64,000 nt of DNA from JAMBLL01 sp964460075. GTDB taxonomy: Bacteria > Actinomycetota > Acidimicrobiia > Spongiisociales > UBA5794. A program made the position numbers and the translations under genes. Location: positions 88,229 to 152,228 of the forward strand of contig CAYWPC010000002.1 of the NCBI GenBank assembly GCA_964460075.1. The letters are read 5' to 3'. Position 1 is the stretch's first letter. Every line of letters begins with the position of its first letter. A model generated the notes under the pieces. It was not told where the DNA came from, did no database searches, and saw nothing but the letters and a program-made list of their open reading frames with translations. Shown here piece after piece: positions 25,780 through 33,847 of the stretch.

Positions 25780-27087
25780 ATGACAACCGTGACCATCATC
25801 GGCGCAGGAAGCACCGTCTTCGCTGCCGAACTCGTGACCGACTTTTTGCTCGTCGATGCGATCGAGTCGGGAGAGTTCCGACTGGTCGACATCGACCCTG
25901 TTCGACTCTCGCTCGCCCATCGCTTTGTTTCGTATCTGATTGAGCGCAGCGGCAAGCCGTGGAGTGTTCGCTCAAGCGTCGAGCGCACAGACCTTCTCGC
26001 GGGGAGTGATGTCATCGTCAACACGATCGAGGTCGGTGGGCTTGCCACGGTCGCGTTCGACTACGAGATTCCGATGCGCTACGGCGTTGATCAATGTATC
26101 GGGGACACGATCGGCCCAGGCGGTTTGTTCAAGTCACTGCGGACGATTCCCTCATGGCTAGAAATCTTGAACGATATCGAGCGACTCGCTCCGAACGCGC
26201 TCGTGTTCAACCACACGAATCCGATGTCGATGACGGTGCTTGCCGCATCGCGTGTTTCCGATATCCCGGTCTACGGCATGTGTCACTCTGTGCACTACAC
26301 CATCGAGGACATTGCAGGCTATCTCGATGTTGACGTCGAGCGGCTCACGTTCGAGTCGGCTGGTGTCAACCACCTCGCCTGGATCACGGAGTTGAACCTC
26401 GATGGTGACGACGCATATCCGTTGCTTCGCGAACGAGGCAGGATCCCCGAGATTTGGGACCAGGATCCCGTCAGGCTTGAACTCATGTACGAGCTTGGTG
26501 CGTTTCCAACGGAGTCGAGCGGTCATGTCTCCGAATACCTTCCGTACTTCAGGTCTCAGCCAGAGAACCTGAAACGCTTTGCTAGGGCCGAATACAAGGG
26601 TGAGTCCGGCTACTACGCACGCAACTGGCCGACGTGGCGGAGAGATAACGATGATCAGCTCGAGCGCGTCCTGAAGGGCGAAGAGACATTCGACTTCGAA
26701 CGGGGAGGTGAGTATCCGTCCCATATCGTTGAGGCGATGATCACCGGTAATCCCAAATCTGTCTACGTGAACATTCCAAACGACGGCTACATCGACAACT
26801 TGCCACATGGCGGAGTTGTCGAGGTTGAAGCGATCGCTGATGAAGACGGGATTCATCCACAAGCGTTCGGGTCTCTCCCACCCCAGCTCGCATCACTCGA
26901 TCGTCGCCATCTGGAGTTCCACGACCTGGTTGTGACGGCGATCCTGGAGCAGGATCGTGAGGCAGCAGTGCATGCGCTGATGATCGATCCGTTGACGTCA
27001 GCTGTGTGCGTCCCTAGCGACATCAGGCACATGTTCGACGAGATGGTTGAGGCCCAGCATGACCACGTTCCAGACTTCCTTTCCTGA
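25780..27087 (+). CDS. GH4 family NAD-dependent alpha-glycosidase
   Basis: The 435-aa protein has the GH4 NAD-binding start TVTIIGAGSTVFAAELV (residues 4-20) and metal/active-site motifs NHTNPMS, GMCHSVH (C168) and AGVNHLAW (H198). GH4 enzymes hydrolyse glycosides by oxidation-elimination needing NAD+ and Mn2+; members act on alpha-galactosides, glucuronides and 6-phospho-glycosides. The CHSVH context looks like the alpha-galactosidase (MelA/AglA) branch. In this operon it may process imported oligosaccharides. The start is 2 nt after the GH114 stop. Confidence 0.9.
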   Translation: MTTVTIIGAGSTVFAAELVTDFLLVDAIESGEFRLVDIDPVRLSLAHRFVSYLIERSGKPWSVRSSVERTDLLAGSDVIVNTIEVGGLATVAFDYEIPMRYGVDQCIGDTIGPGGLFKSLRTIPSWLEILNDIERLAPNALVFNHTNPMSMTVLAASRVSDIPVYGMCHSVHYTIEDIAGYLDVDVERLTFESAGVNHLAWITELNLDGDDAYPLLRERGRIPEIWDQDPVRLELMYELGAFPTESSGHVSEYLPYFRSQPENLKRFARAEYKGESGYYARNWPTWRRDNDDQLERVLKGEETFDFERGGEYPSHIVEAMITGNPKSVYVNIPNDGYIDNLPHGGVVEVEAIADEDGIHPQAFGSLPPQLASLDRRHLEFHDLVVTAILEQDREAAVHALMIDPLTSAVCVPSDIRHMFDEMVEAQHDHVPDFLS

Positions 27088-28699
27088 GGACACCGAGATA
27101 GAAGCACCCGCAGGAGGAGCTCTGAGGATCGACCGTGTCGATGTTGTCGTCGCGGTCGTCGTCACGCTTCTTGTATTCCTCGTATACCTGCGCACCATCG
27201 CGCCGGGCCTCCTCATGGACGACAGTGGCGAGTTTCAAGTGATGACGCGGCTCCTCGGCCACACGCACCCAACCGGATACGAGATGTACACCGTGTTGGG
27301 GAGGATCTTCTCGACGATTCCGATAGGGGACTTTGCGACGAGGGTCAGCGCTTTCTCCGCGTTCATGGGCGGTGTCGCAGCTGGCCTCATCTACGTGACG
27401 TCACGGCTCCTGCACTCGCCGAAGGCCATAGCTGTCGTACCGGCGCTCGCGTTTGCTGTGGCACCAACGGTGTGGTCCCAAGGCATCATTGCCGAGGTAT
27501 ACATGCCAGCTGCAGCCTTTGCTGCAGCAATCGTCGCTTCTCTGCTCGTGTGGGAGCAATCCGGTGACCGTAGATGGCTGGTGGCTGCTGGGATGCTCGG
27601 GGGTTCGAGCCTCGGAGTTCACTTTTCGATCGGGTTGTACGTTCCGGCGATTGCGGTGTTCGTCGTTCTCGTTGCATGGTCGAATCCTGCAGGCCTGTTT
27701 TCTCGAGAAGCTCTAAGAGACACCTGGCTTCCCGCGGTGGGTGGCGCCGCTGCAGGTGTGGCGTTGTCGATCCTCGTGTTTGTGGCGGTAGACATCGTCA
27801 ACCCTCCTTCGCAGTACTTTGATGCCGTTGTTGCTCCCTCCGAGTCGGCGTGGGATCTCGCTCCGGGCCAGATCGACAGCACGTTCGAGCGTCTCAAGTT
27901 CGACTGGACGGCGAGACAGTTCACAGGACTGATGTTCACCCAGGAAGGTCTCATGGCTCAGCGGTGGAACTCCTTCAAGTCGTCCGTATCTACCGAGCTA
28001 GCGCTCCCGCTGCTCCTGGCGGCTCTCGTCGGTGCGCTGTGGCTGGCTTGGCGTGAATACAAGGTCGCGGTGCTGCTGTTTGTCGCCCTGGCAGTCCAAC
28101 TGGTGTTCGCCTTCAACTACGACATCGGGGACATGATCTATGTCTTCTACATACCCCTCTATATGGTGCTCGCACTCCTTGCGGGTAGCGGGCTGGCTGC
28201 GATCGCATACGGGATGGGCAGGATTCAGGGGCTTTCCACAGTGTCTGTGACGACTGGTGTCGCGGTCGCTGCACTCGCGGTTGGTGTGTATCCGGTCGCG
28301 TCGAGGAACCTGACCTATGTCGTAGAGGGATCGACGCCTCCATACGAGTTCGAGTCGTACCCGTATGATGCCTATGTCGCGACAATCATGCATCCGATAC
28401 TGACCGCAATGATTTCGGAGCTTCCTGATGACGCCATTGTCTTTGGTGACTGGGATCTGCTGTACCCAAGCTTCTGGGTTGCCCATGTCGAGCTTGCTCG
28501 CACCGATCTGATGTTTCACGAAACGTACCCAGCGGACGATCAGGAAGGGATGGCTGAGTCCGCTGTCGCTTACATTGTCGAGCAGTCTGGGATTCGTTCG
28601 GTATTCGTGCCAGAGCCGATCCCGGAGTTGACTGAGGCAGGACTGACATACGTGCCTACTCGGGTTGGGCCTACCAAGATGCTGAAAGTAGTGCCGTGA
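27059..28699 (+). CDS. DUF2723 family membrane protein (GT39/PMT-like)
   Basis: The 546-aa polytopic protein has a diagnostic DUF2723 start (LRTIAPGLLMDDSGEFQVMTRLLGHTHPTGYEMYTVLGRIFSTIPIGD), about ten further helices and a soluble C-terminal part (DDAIVFGDWDLLYPSFWV). The fold is related to protein-mannosyltransferase-like lipid-linked glycosyltransferases, with the catalytic acidic pair expected near DDSGEF. The role in a sugar-catabolic operon is unclear. The start overlaps the GH4 gene by 29 bp, so it is embedded in the operon. Confidence 0.82.
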   Translation: MTTFQTSFPEDTEIEAPAGGALRIDRVDVVVAVVVTLLVFLVYLRTIAPGLLMDDSGEFQVMTRLLGHTHPTGYEMYTVLGRIFSTIPIGDFATRVSAFSAFMGGVAAGLIYVTSRLLHSPKAIAVVPALAFAVAPTVWSQGIIAEVYMPAAAFAAAIVASLLVWEQSGDRRWLVAAGMLGGSSLGVHFSIGLYVPAIAVFVVLVAWSNPAGLFSREALRDTWLPAVGGAAAGVALSILVFVAVDIVNPPSQYFDAVVAPSESAWDLAPGQIDSTFERLKFDWTARQFTGLMFTQEGLMAQRWNSFKSSVSTELALPLLLAALVGALWLAWREYKVAVLLFVALAVQLVFAFNYDIGDMIYVFYIPLYMVLALLAGSGLAAIAYGMGRIQGLSTVSVTTGVAVAALAVGVYPVASRNLTYVVEGSTPPYEFESYPYDAYVATIMHPILTAMISELPDDAIVFGDWDLLYPSFWVAHVELARTDLMFHETYPADDQEGMAESAVAYIVEQSGIRSVFVPEPIPELTEAGLTYVPTRVGPTKMLKVVP

Positions 28700-29658
28700 G
28701 CGAAGCGACGATGTCCTACGGAAAGATACGGAGATTGCAGCAGTGCGCCGATGATGGTGGTCGATTCACGATGCTTGCCGCAGACCAGCGGGGCAACCTA
28801 CGGAGGGCCTTGCATCCGAGCGATCCTGAATCGACGACAGCCAGAGAGCTGAGCGAGTTCAAGGTGGAGCTGATGCGCTCGCTGTCCGGGTCCGTGACTG
28901 CGGTACTGCTTGATCCCGAGTTCGGCGCAGCGCAGGCGATCGCGGCGGGGGCACTCTGCGGATCGACCGGGCTGATAGTGGCCTTGGAGGCCACGGGATA
29001 CGATGCATCACCCCACGATCGTATCTCGAAGATTCTGCCGCAGTGGTCGCCAGCGAAGGCCGCGGCACTCGGAGCGACAGCAGCGAAGCTACTCATCTAC
29101 TTTCATTCGCAGGCTGCGGGTGCAGAGGCCCAGGTGCAGCTCGTCGCCGATACGGCGGATGCTTGTGCGCAACACGACTTGCCGCTCATCGTGGAGCCGC
29201 TGTCGTTCTCACTTGAGGACGCACCGCTGACGGGTGAGCAGAAGCACGACGTCGTGGTCGAAACGGCAAGGATCCTTGGTGGTCTCAGGGGCGTTGACAT
29301 GCTGAAGATGGAGTTCCCTGCTTTGGCAGATGAGCCAGAAACCTGGGAATCGGCATGTGCCGATCTGGACGAAGCGAGCCCTGTGCCGTGGGTGATTCTC
29401 AGTGCAGGCGTCAACTTCGAGACATTCGCACGCCAGGCAGAGGTCGCGTGCGTATCCGGAGCCAGCGGTGTCCTCGCCGGCCGGGCGGTGTGGAAGGAAT
29501 CTGTCGGCATGTGCCTTGATGAGCGGCGCCACTTCTACAGGACGGTGGGTGAGGAGCGACTCTCTAGGCTGCGTGGCATCGTCGAGAGAACAGCGAAGCC
29601 TTGGCGGACACCCGACGACAGAGCTAGTCGGATACAGCCAGACTGGTTCAGCTCGTGA
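28696..29658 (+). CDS. lacD: Tagatose-1,6-bisphosphate aldolase-like protein
   Basis: The 320-aa protein resembles LacD/class I-type aldolases: FTMLAADQRGNLRRALHP, LLDPEFGAAQAI, AAKLLIYFHSQAAGAEAQ, LPLIVEPLSF, DMLKMEFPA and VILSAGVNFETFARQAEVACVSGASGVLAGRAVWKE. LacD splits tagatose-1,6-bisphosphate to DHAP and glyceraldehyde-3-phosphate. The GTG start overlaps the previous stop (GTGA); an ATG five codons later is an alternative. The adjacent kinases support this pathway. Confidence 0.88.
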   Translation: MSEATMSYGKIRRLQQCADDGGRFTMLAADQRGNLRRALHPSDPESTTARELSEFKVELMRSLSGSVTAVLLDPEFGAAQAIAAGALCGSTGLIVALEATGYDASPHDRISKILPQWSPAKAAALGATAAKLLIYFHSQAAGAEAQVQLVADTADACAQHDLPLIVEPLSFSLEDAPLTGEQKHDVVVETARILGGLRGVDMLKMEFPALADEPETWESACADLDEASPVPWVILSAGVNFETFARQAEVACVSGASGVLAGRAVWKESVGMCLDERRHFYRTVGEERLSRLRGIVERTAKPWRTPDDRASRIQPDWFSS

Positions 29659-30587
29659 GGCACCTCGACCTACTCGTCATCGGAGACGCCAACCCCGACC
29701 TGATCTTGTCGGGAGGCGATGTGCACCCCCGCTTCGGTCAAGTTGAGACTATGGCAGACGAGGCACATCTCGTCCTCGGTGGTTCGGCGACGATAACGGC
29801 TGTGGGGGCGGCCAGACTTGGATTTGAGGTTGGTGTCTGCGCTGTGGTTGGCGACGACGACCTTGGCCGGTTCATGGTCAGCCGCCTCGTCTCAGAGAAT
29901 GTCGACATCAGAAGTATTCACACGCACGACACTACGCCAACTGGCATCACCCTGGTGCTGGTTGACGACAGTGATCGGGCGATGATCACGGCGCCTGGAA
30001 CGATCTCGGCGCTCGATCCGTCACATCTTGAGGAGCTCCCTGATCGGCCCGCTGCACATGTTCATATCGCATCGTATTACCTCATGTCTCAGGCATACCG
30101 GCGGGCCTTACCGTCGCATCTCAGGCGGTTCCGTGCGAATGGATGTACCACCTCACTGGATACGAATTGGGATCCATCGGAGTCCTGGGACCTGGCAGCG
30201 CTCCTCAGCGAGGTTGATGTATTCCTCCCGAACGAGAAAGAACTTCTGGCCATCGCCGGCGCGACTTCGATAGACGACGCTCTGGTGAGATCGGTCGACG
30301 GGGAGACAAGTGTCATCGTGAAGGCTGGTCAGTCAGGAGCCGCAGCACTCGTCGACGGAAGCGTTCTTCGTGTGCCTGCACCCGACATCGGGTCATTCGT
30401 CGACGCGATAGGTGCCGGTGACAGCTTCAACGCCGGCTATCTCGTGGCGAGAGCCGATGGGCTCGCGATCGGTGATGCCTTGAAGGTAGCTGCTGCTGTT
30501 GGCTCTCTCTCCACTCGAAGTGCTGGAGGCACATCCAGTCAGCCGAACCATGATGAGGCTTGGAGAGTTGCAGGTGTGAGTCGATGA
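29655..30587 (+). CDS. PfkB family sugar kinase
   Basis: The 310-aa kinase has the N-terminal glycine-rich signature region (VLGGSATITAVGAARLGFEVGVCAVVGDDDLGRFM) and the C-terminal ATP/catalytic motif DAIGAGDSFNAGYL. It looks like the ribokinase/2-keto-3-deoxygluconate kinase branch. In this operon it might phosphorylate the free hexosamine or sugar released by the glycosidases, but the substrate is not readable. The GTG start overlaps the lacD stop, and its own stop overlaps the next start (ATGA). Confidence 0.88.
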   Translation: MRHLDLLVIGDANPDLILSGGDVHPRFGQVETMADEAHLVLGGSATITAVGAARLGFEVGVCAVVGDDDLGRFMVSRLVSENVDIRSIHTHDTTPTGITLVLVDDSDRAMITAPGTISALDPSHLEELPDRPAAHVHIASYYLMSQAYRRALPSHLRRFRANGCTTSLDTNWDPSESWDLAALLSEVDVFLPNEKELLAIAGATSIDDALVRSVDGETSVIVKAGQSGAAALVDGSVLRVPAPDIGSFVDAIGAGDSFNAGYLVARADGLAIGDALKVAAAVGSLSTRSAGGTSSQPNHDEAWRVAGVSR

Positions 30588-31510
30588 TCATCGCGGTTAC
30601 GCCGAACCCGGCCATCGACCATACGGTGCTCATTGATGACCTCACGATCGGTTCCGTCCACGGTGGTGCGACGGGTGTGCAAGTCGCAGGTGGCAAGGGT
30701 CTCAATGTTGCGAGGGCTGTGCGGTCTCTCGGTGCCGATGTGATCGCTGTCGGTCCCGCTGGAGGAGCTACAGGTGCAGCGATTGTCTCGCTCGCACAAG
30801 CTGAAGGGATAGATGCACGGTTCACGGATATTCAGGGCTCTTCGCGGATCTGCACGATTCTGACGAATGGCTCGGGAGTTTCGACAGTCGTCAACGAAGT
30901 CGGTCCCGAAGTCTCAGCACAGGAATGGGATCGATTTGTGGAGGATCTGCGTACGGTCGTCACCAGCGCGCAGGTCGTGACGATTTCCGGGAGTCTGCCA
31001 CCGGGGTCCGCTCCGGAGTCCTTGTCGGCTTTGGCCGAGGTCTGTCCTCAAGATGATGACCACGTCTGGATCGATTGCTACCCAACGTGGATGGGCGAGG
31101 CGATCGATACGGGTCGATCGGTAAAGGTAAATCACGCGGAAGCAGCAGCGGGCCTGGGCAGAAGCATCCCAACCGTCGGGCGGAGTGCGTGGGCAGTCGG
31201 TGCCGCCGCTGAGATCGTTCAGCGCGGAGCTCGACAGTGCATCGTGACCCTGGGGTCCGAGGGCGCCGTGTGGGTGACTCCTGATGTGGTATTGGTCGGC
31301 GAGGTCCCCAGGATCGATGCCGTCAATGCCGTGGGCAGCGGTGACAGCTTCCTGGCAGGCATAGCGGTGGCTATCGAACGTGGCGAGGATCCCGAGAGAG
31401 CGCTGGCACTCGCCCTCGCGGCAGGTGCCGCGAACGCCATGGAGCGATATGCAGGCAGCTTCGATGTGAGGGTTGTTGAAGAACTCGCTGGATCGGTTGT
31501 GGTGGTCTGA
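30584..31510 (+). CDS. lacC: Tagatose-6-phosphate kinase/1-phosphofructokinase family protein
   Basis: The 308-aa PfkB-family enzyme has the LacC/FruK-type N-terminus MIIAVTPNPAIDHTVLIDDL, GGKGLNVARAVRSLGADVIAVGPAGG, ISGSLPPG, KVNHAEA and AVGSGDSFLAGIA. LacC and FruK are hard to separate by sequence; the adjacent LacD-like aldolase and the AgaS-like protein favour tagatose-6-phosphate. It starts in an ATGA overlap and ends in a TGATG overlap. Confidence 0.85.
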   Translation: MIIAVTPNPAIDHTVLIDDLTIGSVHGGATGVQVAGGKGLNVARAVRSLGADVIAVGPAGGATGAAIVSLAQAEGIDARFTDIQGSSRICTILTNGSGVSTVVNEVGPEVSAQEWDRFVEDLRTVVTSAQVVTISGSLPPGSAPESLSALAEVCPQDDDHVWIDCYPTWMGEAIDTGRSVKVNHAEAAAGLGRSIPTVGRSAWAVGAAAEIVQRGARQCIVTLGSEGAVWVTPDVVLVGEVPRIDAVNAVGSGDSFLAGIAVAIERGEDPERALALALAAGAANAMERYAGSFDVRVVEELAGSVVVV

Positions 31511-32583
31511 TGCGCAGCAACGGTGTGGATGAGCTTCTGCTCACCGACTTCGTACCGACGTCCCAACTCGCAACGGTCGAGACCCAGGTGGTACAGCCGA
31601 GGTTTACTGCAGTGGATGCTCACAATCACCTGGGGAGCGAAAGTGGTGCCGGGTGGCTGGACCGTCCCGTGGCTGAGCTCATCGATGTCATGGACGCATC
31701 AGGTATCGAAGTTGTTGTGGATCTAGACGGAGGATGGGGTGAAGAGGTTCTCAATCGAAATCTTGATGCTTTCAAAGCGAAGTCTCCGGAGCGGTTTGTC
31801 CACTTCGGTGGCGTGGACTGGTCCGCCTGGGGTGAGTACGGAGATGGGTTCGGTGAATGGGCTGCCACCCGTCTCGCTGCCCAGGCCGCTCGGGGCGCGC
31901 AAGGTATCAAGATATGGAAGCAGTTAGGACTCGGTGTCGTTGATGATGTTGGGCGAAGGGTGGCGGTGGATGACCCTCGACTTGATCCGATCTGGTCGAC
32001 GGCAGGATTGCTCGGGCTTCCGATCGTTATCCACGTTGCCGACCCCGTCGCCTTCTTTGAGCCTCTAGATGGCCGCAACGAGCGCTGGGATGAGCTTCGC
32101 GCTCACCCGGATTGGCACTATCCATCTCCCCCATATCCAGCCTTCAAGGACATTGTGGAGGGGTTAGCTGCCGTCGTCTTGAGGCATCCAGGGACGACGT
32201 TCATTGGTGCCCACGTCGGGTGTTACGCAGAGGACCTTTCTTGGGTGAGTCACCTCCTTGACCGCGTGACTAACTTCTATGTCGACATCGCTGCCCGGAT
32301 CGCCGAGCTGGGTCGTCAGCCGTATGCCTCACGTCGGTTCTTCGTCGAGCACTCCGACCGCATCCTATTCGGTACAGACGCCTCCCCCGATGTCGATGAG
32401 TACCGCTTGCACTACAGGTTTCTTGAGACAGCGGACGAGTATTTCGACTACACGACAGATGGAGCCGGGGAGCAGGGCCGATGGAAGATCTACGGTCTTC
32501 ATCTGCCTGACGATGTGCTCGAAGCGGTTTACCACGGAAATGCCCGGTCGCTCTTGGGTATCTCCCCCAGGCGTCTGGCGTAG
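31510..32583 (+). CDS. Amidohydrolase-2 family metal-dependent hydrolase
   Basis: The 357-aa TIM-barrel protein has AVDAHNHLG (metal-binding HxH), VVVDLDGGWGEEVLNRNLDAF, GIKIWKQLGLGV, PIVIHVADPVAFFEPLDGRNERWDEL, FIGAHVG and ILFGTDASPD. This is the PF04909 family (hydrolases and decarboxylases). It may remove an acyl group or open a lactone in the operon's pathway, but that is a guess. Its last codons and stop come from the 52-bp repeat, so the C-terminus (RRLA) is repeat-encoded. Confidence 0.85.
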   Translation: MRSNGVDELLLTDFVPTSQLATVETQVVQPRFTAVDAHNHLGSESGAGWLDRPVAELIDVMDASGIEVVVDLDGGWGEEVLNRNLDAFKAKSPERFVHFGGVDWSAWGEYGDGFGEWAATRLAAQAARGAQGIKIWKQLGLGVVDDVGRRVAVDDPRLDPIWSTAGLLGLPIVIHVADPVAFFEPLDGRNERWDELRAHPDWHYPSPPYPAFKDIVEGLAAVVLRHPGTTFIGAHVGCYAEDLSWVSHLLDRVTNFYVDIAARIAELGRQPYASRRFFVEHSDRILFGTDASPDVDEYRLHYRFLETADEYFDYTTDGAGEQGRWKIYGLHLPDDVLEAVYHGNARSLLGISPRRLA

Positions 32584-32621
32584 GAAACCGCAGCATGTTG
32601 CGGTTTCCTACGCCAGAGTCC
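32570..32621. repeat. 52-bp palindromic repeat, copy 5
   Basis: Ends are GGCGTCTGGCGTAGG and CCTACGCCAGAGTCC around CCGCAGCATGTTGCGG. The palindrome is nearly perfect and contains the stop codon of the last sugar-operon gene (TAG within GCGTAGG). It lies 35 bp before tRNA-Gly and would end the operon transcript in a long hairpin. Confidence 0.95.
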
Positions 32622-32656
32622 AAGGAAATCGAGGCGCAGTACACTCGCTCCTGCCT

Positions 32657-32730
32657 GCGGGTGTAGTTCAATGGCAGAACATCAGCTTCCCAAGCTGAAT
32701 ACGGGGGTTCGATTCCCCTCACCCGCTCCA
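32657..32730 (+). tRNA. tRNA-Gly (CCC anticodon)
   Basis: A full cloverleaf is visible: acceptor GCGGGTG/CACCCGC, D arm GTTC-GAAC, anticodon stem TCAGC/GCTGA with loop TTCCCAA (anticodon CCC), T arm with GGTTCGATTCC, discriminator T and an encoded CCA. It follows the palindrome that closes the sugar operon. Confidence 0.96.
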
Positions 32731-32812
32731 CATCTCGGCATGTCACAGCCATGGCAAGCGATAGATCTCCGTAGTATCGTTTTTCTCACCTTCGAGCTGA
32801 GGATTGGAGATC

Positions 32813-33847
32813 GTGGTCCTGTCTGAGAGGTTCGGGAAGAGTCGTCATCCCCTCTTATTCACAGGAGGGCCAGCCAGGTTCGCCTGGTTGCTGCTTCTGA
32901 TTTCGAGCATCGGGGCATTACTTCTTGCCGGATGCTCATCGGGTGGAGATCGCTTTGTGGTTGGGCTGGTCAACACAAGTCCCGGCATGGCTTCGAGCGT
33001 CGACGCCTTCCGGAGCGATGTGTCGGCTCAACTCTCCGACGTGGGGTTGGAGGTCTTCTTCATCGAGATCGCTCCCGGCGTGTCCGACCTCGATGCGGCG
33101 ATCAAAGATCTGTTGACCGAAGACCTTGACGTGGTCGTCACGTGGGCGACTCCGCCAGCAATCGCCGTAGCGAAGCAACTCGATTCAACCGGCGTGCCAA
33201 TGGTGTTCGGGAACGTCAACGACCCCGTGGGGGCTGGTCTCATCACCACCCTGGAAGAACCAGGAGCAAACATCACAGGGGTGGGCGGCATGTTCCACCA
33301 TCGAAGAACCATGGACCTCTTTCGCCGCGTGGCAGGGGTTGAGAAAGTTCTCTTGATCTACGAGCCGTCAGGAGCAGCATCGCCATCCATCCTCGCCCTA
33401 GACCGAGAGATGGGTGGAGACTTCGGCATCGAAATCGTCGAAGTCTCCGTCGAGACTGATGCCGATCTTGCTGGCCTGCTGGCTTCGCCGAGACCTTCAG
33501 AGGGTGATGGCGTTCTGCTGTTCGGCTCGCCATTCGTGCTTCGCAACCAGGACGCTCTCGTCGCGGCGGCTACACGGTGGGGGCTACCCGTCGCCATAGG
33601 ATCCGGTGCAGCAATCTCGGACGATGCCTTGGTGTTCGTCAACGTACTCCGCGACGACGTTGTTCATCAGATGGCCCGCAAGACCGTTGCAATCTCACAA
33701 GGCGCAGATCCGGCAAGCATGCCGATACAGGGGGGAGCGACGGTGACGTACGTGAATCTGAGTGTCGCAGCCCGACTCGGCATCAACGTTCCGGAAGACG
33801 CGCTGGCGCTATTCGACAACGTCGTTCCTGCGACCGTCGGATCGTGA
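32813..33847 (+). CDS. ABC-type substrate-binding lipoprotein (PF04392-like), partner of the next sensor kinase
   Basis: The product is about 344 aa with a long n-region, a hydrophobic segment and lipobox LLLAGCSS. A periplasmic-binding fold of the ABC_sub_bind type follows (FVVGLVNTSPGMASSVDAF, DVVVTWATPPAIAVAKQLDSTGVPMVFGNVNDPVGAGLI, PGANITGVGG, VLLIYEPS, YVNLSVAARLGINVP). No permease or ATPase is nearby; the gene overlaps a histidine kinase (GTGA). It may therefore sense a ligand for the kinase rather than transport it. GTG with AGGA 9 nt upstream was preferred over an earlier TTG. Confidence 0.85.
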   Translation: MVLSERFGKSRHPLLFTGGPARFAWLLLLISSIGALLLAGCSSGGDRFVVGLVNTSPGMASSVDAFRSDVSAQLSDVGLEVFFIEIAPGVSDLDAAIKDLLTEDLDVVVTWATPPAIAVAKQLDSTGVPMVFGNVNDPVGAGLITTLEEPGANITGVGGMFHHRRTMDLFRRVAGVEKVLLIYEPSGAASPSILALDREMGGDFGIEIVEVSVETDADLAGLLASPRPSEGDGVLLFGSPFVLRNQDALVAAATRWGLPVAIGSGAAISDDALVFVNVLRDDVVHQMARKTVAISQGADPASMPIQGGATVTYVNLSVAARLGINVPEDALALFDNVVPATVGS

